NCBI GenBank assembly: GCA_000818945.1
Contig: KN805395.1
Coordinates: 436,138-500,137 of the forward strand
Direction: 5' to 3'
Origin: Schizochytrium sp. CCTCC M209059
Lineage: Eukaryota; Sar; Bigyra; Thraustochytrida; Thraustochytriidae
Length of the DNA stretch: 64,000 bases
In this document: piece after piece, positions 48,274 to 58,743 of the stretch
Layout: every line of letters starts with the position of its first letter
Position numbering within the stretch: the first letter of the stretch is position 1
Position numbers and translations under genes: made by a program
The notes under the pieces: model-generated
The model's database searches: none
Told to the model about the DNA's origin: nothing
Seen by the model: the letters and a program-made list of their open reading frames with translations, nothing else

Positions 48274-51200
48274 ATGGGCGCCAAGGACGTGCTCGTGAGC
48301 GGCGGCGAGGCGAGCGCGCACGTGGCGTTCGCGCTGAGCGATGCCGTGCTCGTGCAGGCCGCCGGGGGCGGGCCCGGNNNNNNNNNNNNNNNNNNNNNNN
48401 NNNNNNNNNNNNNNNNNNNNNNNNNNNNNNNNNNNNNNNNNNNNNNNNNNNNNNNNNNNNNNNNNNNNNNNNNNNNNNNNNNNNNNNNNNNNNNNNNGCG
48501 CTGAGCGATGCCGTGCTCGTGCAGGCCGCCGTGGACGTGCCCGGCGCGCAGGGCGTGGGCGAAAAGGTGCTCACGAACTGGCATAAAAAGGGCAAGACGA
48601 ACGCGACCGGGGCCGTGACCCAGGTCCGCGTCGTGGAGCGCGCAGACAGCACCGGCGCCGAGCTCAAGGAGGAAGGCGGGCGCGTGGCCGTGGTCACAGG
48701 CAGCCAGATGCTGCGCAAGATGGTCGGCAACCTGTACGGCCTCGGCGCGGAGCGCCTCGGCGCTGGCAACAGCCTCGTCGTCCACGTGAGCGCCGCCTCC
48801 CGCGCCGAGGACGGCGCCGTCTTTGCCGACCTCAGCGACGTCATGGCCGTCCGCGAGACGGGCTTTGCCATGCTCGCAGCCGCCAACGTGCAGGAAGTCC
48901 ACGACTTTGCCGTGGCCGCGCACATTGTCTCGGAGACCCAGGGCGTCCCTGTGCTGAGCTTCTGGGACGGGACCCGCTTGGGCAGCAGCCTGAGCCACGT
49001 CGACCTCCTCGCGGCCGACGACCTGGCCGACTTGCGCTCCGACATGGCCGACCTCCAGGGTTTGCCCTCGCCGGCGCACGCCCTCGACGCGGCCCTCAAG
49101 CGCGTCTCGCGCTTCGAAAAGGGCCTCTTTGACTACCAGGGCCCCGCCGACGCCGAGGCCGTCATTGTGGCCTGTGGCACGGCTGCCCTCAGCTTTCCCG
49201 GAACCTCGATCGGCGTCCTTCGCGTGCGCGCGGTGCGCCCGTGGTCCGCGCAGCACTTTTTGGCGGCGCTCCCAGACTCGACCCGCCGCATCTGCGTCAT
49301 TGACCAGTGCCGCAACGGTGACACCCCGCTCTTCAAGGATGTGACGTCCTCCTTCCACTCGGGCGAGGCCCAGTACGCCACGCCCCTCCTCGTGAGCGCC
49401 ACCCTCGCGCCCCACGGCGCTCTCGGATACCACCCGGGTCTGGTTGCGGCCATTGAGGAAAACCTCACGAGCGCCTCGCCGCGGGCCCGCTTTTCGCACG
49501 CCGACGTAGAATCGGCCATGGAAAAGGTGCCCTTTTCGGAGGTCAGCTCTCTCGTAAACCAAATGGTCTCCTGGACCCTGCGCAAGAACGGCGCCGCCGC
49601 CCGCAACGCGCTCGCGGCCGTCTGCGGCCCCGTCATGGGCCTCAAGGTCCAGGCCGTCGAGCAGGCCTCGGCCCAGTCCGGCGTCGCGCGCACCGAGCTT
49701 CGCTTCAGCACGATCGCCCTCCACAACTTTGAGCACACGATTCGCGGCGCCGACGTGGTCGTCGTCGACGACCCCTCGGTGCTTTTGCTCCCGAACTGCG
49801 ATGTGCTCGCCCAGGCACGCCAGGGCACACGTCTGCTTATCAACGCGCCCTGGACCTCGATCGAGCAGGTCGCGCGCGAGCTCACTCCGGCGTTTCGCGC
49901 CAACCTCGTCGCCTCGGGCGTTGAGCTGTGCGTGGCCAACGGCACCAAAATCGTTGGCGACGCGCCCGCCATGAGCAACTGGGCCATGCAGCTCTTGGGC
50001 GTCCACCTTCTCGGCTCCAAGGCCGACTACGCCCAGACGTACACGCACATTGCTCGCGTTGCCGCCGCGGCCGTCCCCGAGGCCAAGTCGACCTTTTTGC
50101 CGAAACTCAAGCCTGAGTGCGTCGCGACGGCGGTGGTCCGCTTTGACCTCTCCAAGGTCTCGTGGAAGGCCCCGGCCGCCACCGACGCCGACGCCGACGG
50201 CAGCACGCTCCCGTACCCGCGTGACCTGGTCGCGGCATCGCTTGCGCCCTCGTCGCGCGTCGAGCTCACCAGCAGCAAGTCGGCGAAGCAGGCTTCCATC
50301 CCGGCCGACCCGGCCACCGTCCCGTACCATGACCTCATGCACCAGCTCTTTGGCGAGCGTCTTTTGGTCTCGGATACCACCGGATCCTCGGTCATGGAGT
50401 CTGTCGAAGCCTCGTACGGCGCCACGCTTGCGCGTGCACACGCTCGCAAGCGCCTCGTCGAATATGTCAAGCAAATGCTCTCGGATCGCAAGGCCAGCCA
50501 GGTCTGCTCCAAGGAGCTCCTCGCCACGCTCGGCATGTGGCACGGCAGCCACGATAACGCCGTTCGTTGCGGCCGCGTCATCCCCCGCCTCGTGGGCCTT
50601 CTCGCCGCCGAAAAGGATGCCCACTCTGACGTCTCGTACGTGTACGAGCACCGCGACCTCTTGCCCAAGGCCTCGGAGTGGATCGTCGCCGGCGACAACT
50701 GGGCCCAGGACCTTGCGGCCAACGGAATCCACCACCTGCTCAAGAGCGGTGCCGACGTCAACGTTGTCATTTTCGACCACAGCGACCTCGCCGCTGGCGC
50801 CACCGCGGCATCAGTGGCGGCCGAGAGCGACCTCAACGAGAGCGCGGTCTCGGTTGCTGCCAGCATGACCACGGCGCCTCCCGCCGTGGACGAGCAGCCG
50901 GCCCAGCCTGCGGACTCCAACAAGCGCAACATTGGTCTCTACGCCATGAACTATGGCAATGCCTACGTCGCCTCGGTTTCTGCACTCGCGTCCCAGTCCC
51001 AGGCGCTGCGCGCCCTTGCCGAGGCCGACGCCTACCGCGGCCCCTCGGTGATTCTGGCGCACGCGCCCCGCCCTGCGGACGCCGACGGCGAGGCGCAGTC
51101 GGTGCTGGCCTCGCTCGACACCAGCTTCGCCTCGGAGTCCGCGACCGCCAACAAAACTGGCGCTGCGAGCTCGGCCGTCGCCGCTGCCGCTGCCGTCGAC

Positions 51201-53750
51201 TCTGGCGCCTGGCCCCTGTACCGCTGGAACCCGAGCCACCGCGACGAGGAGTTCTCGCTGGACTCGGCCAAGCTGCTCAAGAGCATTGAGGAGTTCCTCA
51301 AGCGCGAGCAACAGCTCAGCATCCTGGCCAACGCGACCCCGGCCAACCCGGTCGTCGACCCCGAGGCCACCCTGGAGAGCCGCCGCGCCACCCAGCACGA
51401 CGAGCTTTTGCGCGCCGCGCAGCAGCGCCGCCTGGCCTCCCAGTTCGACCAGCTCGCCGATGCGGCGGCGGCCCCGGCCGGCGGCAACCGTGATCTCGGC
51501 CTCTTGGTGCTCTTTGGCTCGGACGGCGGCAATGCCGCCTCTGTGGCGGAGAAGATTGCCAAGAAGGCCGAGGTCTCGGGCTGCGGCGAGGCCCGCTGCC
51601 TTGAGGCCAACGACGTGACCCCGGAGGACCTTGCCGAGGAGAAGCACCTCGTGATGGTTCTCGCCACGGCCGGCCAGGGTGAGCCGTGCGCAAACAGCAA
51701 GAACCTCGTGGAGGCCCTCATGGGCAGCAACGTCAAGCTCGAGGAGCTCAAGTTTGCCGTCTTCGGTCTCGGTGACTCGCATTACTGGGGCAAGGATGCG
51801 GCGGACTCGGAAAAGTACTTTTGCCTCAACGCGCGTGAGATTGACGAGAAGCTCGCCAGCCTCGGCGCTCAGCGCATCCTGCCTGTCGGCCTCGGTGACG
51901 ACCAGGACGAGGACGGCTACGACTCGGCGCTCAACGTCTGGGAGCCAGCCCTCTGGGACGCCCTCGACGTCACCATTGACACCTCGGCGGAACTTGGCGG
52001 CGCGCCCAAGATTGTTGACGACGACATCAAGCTCAAGTCGAACTTTTTGCAAGGCATGATCGACGAAGGCTTGCAAGACACGACCACAGGCAAGCTGCTG
52101 CCGGAGGACACCAAGCTCACCAAGTTCCACGGCATGTACCAGCAGGACCAGCGCGAGTTGCGCGAGGAGCGTATCGCGGCCAAGCAGGAGCTCGCGTACT
52201 CTTTCATGATCCGTATCGGCCTCCCTGGCGGTGTGTGCACCTCGGAGCAGTGGATCGCCATGGATGACATTATTACCAAGTACTCTGGCAACCAGATTCT
52301 CAAAGTTACGACGCGCCAGGCGTTCCAGATCCACGGCGTCATCAAGACTGACCTCAAGGACACGATGAAGGCGATCAACCGCGCCACCATGGATACGCTC
52401 GCCGCCTGCGGTGACGTAAACCGTAACGTGATTGGCGACCAGAACTGGCGCAAGTCGCCGGGCCACGCCGAGTTCAACGACCTTGCTCGTGCCCTGCAGG
52501 CGCACCTGCGCCCGCAGGCCGGCGGCCACTCGTACGCCCAGATCTGGCTCGACAAGCAGATTGTCGCCGGCACTGTCATGGAGGAGAAGATTTACGGCCC
52601 CACTTACCTTCCCCGTAAGTTCAAGATTGCCCTCGCCGTCAACAACGAGCGCAACCTTGTCGACGTGTTCTCGCACTGCCTTGGTCTCATTGCCAACATC
52701 AAGAACGGCAAGCTTCAGGACGTGATTGTCACCGTTGGTGGCGGCATGGGCACGACCTTTGGCCAGGAGTCGACGTACCCGCGTCTGGCCGATGTCCTCG
52801 GTTCTGTGCGCCCGGACCAGGTCCTTGCCGTGGCCGAGGCCATCGTCAAGGTGCAGCGCGACAACGGCGAGCGTGAGAACCGCAAGAACGCCCGCCTCAA
52901 GTACACTGTCGAGCGCATGGGCCTCGAGGTGTTCAAGTCCAAGGTCGAGGCTCTTTGCGGCTTTCGCATCCCCAAGGCCGGCCCCATCTTTTTCACCAGC
53001 AACTCGGACAAGTTCGGCTGGGAGCGCGGCTACGACGGCATGTGGGACTACACTCTCTTTGTGGAGAACGGCAGCGTGCGCGACGACCCTGATTACAAGC
53101 TGCGCACTTGCCTTTACGACGTTGCCAAGGCCAACCTCGGTGGCGAGATGTCACTCACCGCCACGCAGAACGTTGTTATCGGCAAGGTCTCGCCGCAGAA
53201 CAAGCCGCGTATCGAGGAGATCCTCCGCAGCTACGGTGTTTCGAACGAGCGCTTCACGGGCATGCGCAAGTCCTCCATGGCCTGCGCCTCGCTCCCGTAC
53301 TGTGCTCTTGCCATGGCAGAGGCATCCCGGTACCTGCCCACCCTGCTGGACAAGATGGACGACATTATTACGGAGTGCGGTCTGCGCAACGATGAGATTG
53401 TTGTTCGTGTCACTGGCTGCCCGAACGGCTGCGCTCGCCCCTACATGGCCGAGATTGCTCTCGTCGGAACGGCCCCCGGTCGCTACCACCTTCTCTTGGG
53501 CGGCGGTGGCGCTGGTGAGCGTATTGCGCGCCTCGTTAAGCGCGGCTGCAGCGAGGAGGAGATCCTCGACATTTGCCGCCCGCTCTTTGAGCAGTACGCA
53601 AAGTACCGTCTCAATGGCGAACGCTTTGGTGACTTTGTCGTGCGCCAAAAGGTCGTCGAGCCCGTTATTCATGGCCGCTGCTTCTGGGTCGAAGACGCCA
53701 AGGACAACGACACCAACTCGCCATCCGGCACCAACCATATTTACTGGTAA
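48274..53750 (+). CDS. MET5: Sulfite reductase (NADPH) beta subunit, MET5-like, interrupted by an assembly gap
   Basis: Siroheme/4Fe-4S subunit that reduces sulfite to sulfide. Order: PFOR-like domains I and II (LVVHVSAASRAED.., IGVLRVRAVRPWS..) and a gamma-like part; a thiamine-diphosphate-type remnant (IVAGDNWAQDLAANG, IGLYAMNYGNAYVAS); a flavodoxin domain (LVLFGSDGGNAASVAEKI at about 51500, FAVFGLGDSHYWG at about 51760); then the ferredoxin-like and hemoprotein halves. The cluster cysteines are present as CASLPYC (53283-53303) and CPNGC (53418-53432). This is the yeast MET5/ECM17 plan; yeast is shorter. The N gap splits the reading frame, but duplicated flanks show the gene is continuous and would give about 1769 residues. 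Third positions are almost all G or C. Confidence 0.93.
48378..48497. other. assembly gap (120 N) with duplicated flanks
   Basis: The 33 bases at 48331-48363 recur exactly at 48498-48530. The next 14 bases agree at 11 positions. Two contig ends therefore overlap here and the gap is probably artificial. Confidence 0.95.
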
Positions 53751-54625
53751 ATCATGCACAATCCCATTTTTTCCTCCTGTCGATCGACTTCATCTTTTTC
53801 TGCAGCTCCTCGCCAGTAATGTGAGCAACATACCAAAATTTTACAAGGCACCCTTGCGATCTTGCAGAACAAAGATACTCGTGCCATGGTGTGAACGTGC
53901 AAGGATGGATGCAATCGTCAGAGCGTAGACATCATGCATGTAGTATACATTGATGCCAAATAAGGGTATAACCTTGCGACCTTGCACAATTAAGGAACTC
54001 GTGTCAAGGTGTGCACGCGCACGCAAGGAAATTAAGGGCAACCTTGCGACCTGGCACAACAACCAAAAAAAAAAACCGTGTCAAGGTGTGTCGTATAGTA
54101 TACATTCGGAATGAGATTCTTGATGCAACGCGAAACTGTAAACCAAAGACATTCCGGCTCATTCAGTCGGACTGGAGCCGGAATGGGAAGTAGAGCCATC
54201 TCCAAAAACTAGAAGAAAGAAAAAAACCAGAAAGAAAACGAAATAAAGCAAATAAAGAAAAGTGTTCGGCTATTACATGCAAACAAACGAGTCACACCAC
54301 AGCCAGAACGATGAGTCACACCACAGCCAGAACGAGTGAGTTTTGCTTCTAAGAAAAATGAACAAGTCTTGCACCACAGCCCGATCAACAAATGACTAAA
54401 AATTGTGAGTCAATCCCGAGCCAGCCAGCCAGCCAGATAAACGACGAGTCTTGGTATAGCACGAACGAGTGAGTTTCGCGTCTAAGAAAAATCAACAAGT
54501 CTTGCACCACAGCCCGATCAACAAATGACTAAAAATTGTGAGTCAATCCCGAGCCAGCTAGCCACAGATGATCCATCAACTCTTTTCCCCCCCCCAAAAA
54601 AAAACAAAAACAAAAAAAAGACTTG
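53751..54625. repeat. intergenic region with two sets of diverged direct repeats
   Basis: First set: CCTTGCGA(T/C)C followed by TTGCA or TGGCA and CGTG(T/C)CAAGGTGTG-like sequence, at about 53852, 53972 and 54042. Second set: a 100-base unit at 54331 repeated at 54464 (period 133), starting AACGAGTGAGTTT and including GACTAAAAATTGTGAGTCAA, with shorter GAGTCACACCACAGCCAGAA copies before it. No gene supported. Confidence 0.8.
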
Positions 54626-54707
54626 TACGTAGGACGGGACTCGAACCCGCGCATCCGAAGATATTACGACCTGAACGTAACCCCTTAGACCACTCGGGCA
54701 CCTACGC
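54626..54707 (-). tRNA. tRNA-Leu (anticodon CAG), copy 1
   Basis: 82-base cloverleaf with no intron: acceptor GCGTAGG/CCTACGT (one G-U pair), D stem CCC/GGG, anticodon stem TTACG/CGTAA with loop TTCAGGT, a long variable arm closed by a TTCG loop as in leucine tRNAs, T arm with TTCGAGT, and discriminator A. The B box GGTTCGAGTCC is intact. A T-rich run on the sense strand follows directly as an RNA polymerase III terminator. Confidence 0.95.
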
Positions 54708-54954
54708 TGGTGATTCTGGAATGCAGCATACGCGCGTTTTGGGCAGCCGAACACTCGAAGCAAGCATTCTCTTCTGCGCCAGGCAAGGTTACAAAGCAAT
54801 TTGCATCAACAAGCGCCCCAAAATTAAAAGAAGAAGAAAAAGAAATTAGGTCTTTAGGCCTACCGTAGGAAAAAAACAGTCAATAGTCTGTCCATATTGA
54901 GAGGGGTATACTTGAATAAAATTAATTTTAAAAAAAGGAAGGAAAAAAAAAGAC

Positions 54955-55036
54955 TACGTAGGACGGGACTCGAACCCGCGCATCCGAAGATATTACGACC
55001 TGAACGTAACCCCTTAGACCACTCGGGCACCTACGC
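54955..55036 (-). tRNA. tRNA-Leu (anticodon CAG), copy 2
   Basis: Identical in sequence to the other two copies over all 82 bases. Flanks are unrelated except for the T-run terminator. Confidence 0.95.
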
Positions 55037-55153
55037 AAGCTTCCTAATTGAAATGTTAGGCCTCTTTACTAATAAGGTTGGTCTGCTTGTTTATAACAGC
55101 AAAACCTGTGGTTTCTGCAAAAAAAATAATGGAGAAGAATTAAAAAAAAGTAC

Positions 55154-55235
55154 TACGTAGGACGGGACTCGAACCCGCGCATCCGAAGATATTACGACCT
55201 GAACGTAACCCCTTAGACCACTCGGGCACCTACGC
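55154..55235 (-). tRNA. tRNA-Leu (anticodon CAG), copy 3
   Basis: Third identical copy, followed on the sense strand by a run of eight T residues. Copy-to-copy spacing is 329 and 199 bases. Confidence 0.95.
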
Positions 55236-55414
55236 TTGCGATTAGAAACTCATTTCCACTTACAGCATCTCAAGATGGCTTAGACTTATATATAGCAAAT
55301 TGATAGCTACATCCGTTTTTTGTCGACGCAGCAATCACAGCATAACGTTTCTTCACAGTTTGAGGTGACAAGAAAAGAATCAAAGTGCAAGCTCAAGGTT
55401 ATGAATACGAAAAC

Positions 55415-58400
55415 TTAAAGTTCAGGCATCGTCGCCACGGTCGTAGAGGCTTTGGAGCGTTTAACGGAACGTCGATGCTTGACGAAAGCAGCAAAGCCTG
55501 CGATTGCAACAAGGGCAGCTCCAGCCGAAGCACCGGCAACGACGTATGTAGATGGACCGCTCGATGTTGCCGTCTTTTGCGCAACTGACGTCACGCATGA
55601 GTCGTACGCGACCTGCGAGGCGCTCGTTGGATGCCCATAGTCCTGACAGATGCCTTCGGCACTATACGACGAGAGAGCGCAGTAGTTTGCGTCTGTATCG
55701 TTTAGCGCACAACCGGACGCACTGAGCTCGATCGTACCGCCCCACATGTACGGTGGGATACGCATACCGTTTCGAACATAGTAGGAGGTGCCAAAATTGC
55801 CATACGCCGGAGCCTCGGAAAAATCAAGCGAGCCTGCCACCTGCTGCACGTAGCGAAAGAACAGCAGCTGCCGATCCGTATCGTAAAAGTATGTGTCGCC
55901 ATTGCCCTCTGCGACCATTTGGACCGAAGAAACGGAAGTAAACTCTTGCTCGCACATGGCCCAGCTCGTTCCGCACCAGGAGGCAGCCACGTACGTGATT
56001 GTAAAAGTGGTCTCTGGCGGGTAAGGTATCGCCACAAGTACGGTGTCATCTTCATCAATTTGCGCGCGACGGAATTGCAAGGACGTTGGAGAGCCCGAAT
56101 CAAAGAGCAAGAGCCAACCAAATCCGTTGGTAGCCCCGGTGATAACGGCATTGGCGCGAATGGGCAGCCCATCGACGGCCGGATCCCCTTGGACGCCGAG
56201 ATGCATGACGGAGCCTACGCGCGGACACGAGATGCGGTTGCCGTTGCCGCACACTTCAACGTTTGCAAATGCATCCGTGTAGTAATCGTCGAATCGAACT
56301 ACAAAATGAGCAATGCCTCGGCGATTTCCTGTATAGGATGAGATCTGGTCACATGCATAGTAGTCACCGTCTTGGATGCATTCGTCGTCCAGGCGCCACC
56401 AAGTGATGTTCTCGCGACCGGCGCCGATGATTCGAGGGCCAACAGTTCCGTTGTGAGTGCCGTGCACAGAGCCGTCAGCGTCGAGAAAGTTAGCAAGATA
56501 GCCACTGACAGAGAGATAGTCCTCGATGGTTGAGCCAATGCGCATGGAGAAATCGTTTTCGCCTTCGTATTTGACGTTACGCACGTTTTGAATGTGGCCG
56601 GGAACAAATTGGTCAGAATGCGTGAGCAGGCGCCAAATATGCGCATTCGACGCGGCGTCGCCGCAATTGCGCACCCTCAGGCCGTCAATGATGTGGTACT
56701 GATTCGTGTCGTAGAGCTCGTACATGACGTATTTTGAGAACCACCGCTTCTCGTGATTGTGAGTGCCTGATCCAGGAGCGTCGGGAACAAATGATCGTGA
56801 GCGGCAGACAAATAAGAGATTGGTGAGGAAATGAGCTCCGAGAATACCCACGGGGCGGAAAACATCGTGAGCCTCAAGATAATCATACCGGCCGCGCTCA
56901 CCCCAATGATTGATGCCCCAATTGCTGAGAAAAACTTTGGTATTGGTGAATTTCATCTCGCACTCGACGAAACTAGTACCGTCTGGACACATGGTCTCCC
57001 GGGCGTCGATTTCCCGACCGGGATTGTAGTACAACACGTCGGTGTCGTCGAGATGTTCAAGACGTCCTCCAACGTATATGCACGGCCCTCGTGACCACCA
57101 AAACCCAGCGCTATGACAGGAATTGCCATCAAACTCGAGAAATGGACGCTGGTCAGGTTTATTCCCCTCGCCAAAGACCATGTCGCGATAATGCATGGTT
57201 GGCTCGGGCATGCGTACGATGGCAAATCCAGCATAGCCTCCAGACGCGGCATTGCCAACAATGCGGTGGTATACACGCGTAATGTAAAAGGGGCTGGCCG
57301 TAACATCTGCGGGCTGTGTTAGATTCTCGTAACTCGCGACCGTGTCCATGTATTGATCGTATGAGGTGCGCGGAAATTCCATAAAGTGCACATGCGCGCC
57401 GAGATTGTACGCAATCGTAGAGTTCTCCTCGACGCCGTCTTCCGCGACGTAGTAGCAGTGGCCAATCACATCAAAGGCTACATTATCTTGAACCAGTGTG
57501 CTGTTCGTTCCGTGGATGCTTGCACACCGGTAAAACGAGTGATAGATGCTCGAGTGCTTGAGGTAGGAGCGGTGGCCGCCTTCGCCGACGAGGTGAACGT
57601 GCCACGGGTAACGAGCAAGAACATTTGTCTGGCCCATGCGGTAGAGCTGGACGCCCTCCACTTGCACGGTCGAGCCCTCTTCGGCAGCCACGATATGGCC
57701 ACCGTAGCCGGTCAGCCACTTGCCTTCGCAAGGATAAGTGCCAAAGTTATAGTCCTCACAGGCGTCATTGTCCGTGTCGGTGGGCTCGGAAGACTCGTCG
57801 CCCTGAATGACAATGTTGCGAGACAGCAGACCGACCTCACCCTGGTACTCGATGCCACCAAAATGTGTATATTCAAGCGGTGATGTGAGCGTGATGCGCG
57901 AAAAGGCCCCACTACGCTCAACGGACGCGATGGTGCGCACCTCATTGCGATGCCAATCGCGAGAGTCCTTGAGCTCAGTGCCGGTCACCACCAGAAGCTG
58001 ACCTGGTTGCCAGTTGACGCGATGCTGTAGGTACACTTGCGTGTCGCCTGCATCTGCCGTAGCAGCGAGGCGAGACCACGTTGGATGGAAGATGCTTCCA
58101 TGGACGCTGATCGTGCCACCGTTGACGGCAGCGATGCCCTTGTAGGCCATGTCCGCGGGCAGCGTGGAAGGCTTTGCGCCATGGAGCGTGATGTTGATTT
58201 GGCTGTGCAAACGGCACGTCTCGGCGCCAAGCGTAAACTTGCCCTGCACGAGGAATCCGTGCGCATCGAACGAGATGTCTTCGTCGGCAAAGATGAGCTC
58301 GGACGATGCCGGGATGGTGATGATGCCAAAGACAATACCCTCGCCAACCGAGCAGCCCGAGACGAGCACGCGCGTGTTTGCCGGCAGCTCGACATCTTCT

Positions 58401-58693
58401 CCGTTGGTAGGTACGCTTCCCGAGGTCCAGGTCGATGCGTCCTCCCAGGCGACAAGGCCGCTGTCCTCATGTGGGCAGTCTTGCGCGGCGTCAAAGCCCT
58501 CTGGGAGCTCGTTGGGCGTGATGCGCAGCGTGACGGCCTCGGCGGGCGAGTCCACGAGGCCGTCGGTGGCAAAGGTGTTGTCTGCGACGGGATACGTTGG
58601 CACCGAGGTGGCTGATGTCGGCGTGCAAGCTGCGACCACCAGCCGCGGCCCCAGGGCGCACACGAGCGCGAGACGCTGCAAGACCTTCATCAT
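55415..58693 (-). CDS. G8-domain cell-surface protein (CEMIP/TMEM2/PKHD1L1-like)
   Basis: Predicted type I membrane protein of 1092 residues. I start at MMKVLQRLALVCALG, which gives a good signal peptide ending near VVAAC; the longer open frame upstream is Ala/Ser repeat. Residues about 75-180 form a G8 domain (WEDASTWTSGSVPTNGEDVE.., ELIFADEDISFDAHG). The middle is a right-handed beta-helix-type region with many short strands (YPWHVHLVGE, SSIYHSFYRCASIHG, NVAFDVIGHCYYV). There are several potential N-glycosylation sites and many cysteines. A single membrane helix lies near 1050-1072 (VVAGASAGAALVAIAGFAAF), followed by a basic cytosolic tail. CEMIP and TMEM2 bind or degrade hyaluronan, but that activity cannot be assumed here. 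Confidence 0.88.
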   Translation of the reverse strand: MMKVLQRLALVCALGPRLVVAACTPTSATSVPTYPVADNTFATDGLVDSPAEAVTLRITPNELPEGFDAAQDCPHEDSGLVAWEDASTWTSGSVPTNGEDVELPANTRVLVSGCSVGEGIVFGIITIPASSELIFADEDISFDAHGFLVQGKFTLGAETCRLHSQINITLHGAKPSTLPADMAYKGIAAVNGGTISVHGSIFHPTWSRLAATADAGDTQVYLQHRVNWQPGQLLVVTGTELKDSRDWHRNEVRTIASVERSGAFSRITLTSPLEYTHFGGIEYQGEVGLLSRNIVIQGDESSEPTDTDNDACEDYNFGTYPCEGKWLTGYGGHIVAAEEGSTVQVEGVQLYRMGQTNVLARYPWHVHLVGEGGHRSYLKHSSIYHSFYRCASIHGTNSTLVQDNVAFDVIGHCYYVAEDGVEENSTIAYNLGAHVHFMEFPRTSYDQYMDTVASYENLTQPADVTASPFYITRVYHRIVGNAASGGYAGFAIVRMPEPTMHYRDMVFGEGNKPDQRPFLEFDGNSCHSAGFWWSRGPCIYVGGRLEHLDDTDVLYYNPGREIDARETMCPDGTSFVECEMKFTNTKVFLSNWGINHWGERGRYDYLEAHDVFRPVGILGAHFLTNLLFVCRSRSFVPDAPGSGTHNHEKRWFSKYVMYELYDTNQYHIIDGLRVRNCGDAASNAHIWRLLTHSDQFVPGHIQNVRNVKYEGENDFSMRIGSTIEDYLSVSGYLANFLDADGSVHGTHNGTVGPRIIGAGRENITWWRLDDECIQDGDYYACDQISSYTGNRRGIAHFVVRFDDYYTDAFANVEVCGNGNRISCPRVGSVMHLGVQGDPAVDGLPIRANAVITGATNGFGWLLLFDSGSPTSLQFRRAQIDEDDTVLVAIPYPPETTFTITYVAASWCGTSWAMCEQEFTSVSSVQMVAEGNGDTYFYDTDRQLLFFRYVQQVAGSLDFSEAPAYGNFGTSYYVRNGMRIPPYMWGGTIELSASGCALNDTDANYCALSSYSAEGICQDYGHPTSASQVAYDSCVTSVAQKTATSSGPSTYVVAGASAGAALVAIAGFAAFVKHRRSVKRSKASTTVATMPEL

Positions 58694-58712
58694 GCGCTCC
58701 AGGTCTGCTGCA

Positions 58713-58743
<31 letters not shown>

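Noticed and set aside
48093..50780. Open frame of about 895 codons on the minus strand opposite the MET5-like gene
   Set aside because: Same compositional shadow, and it also runs through the N gap.
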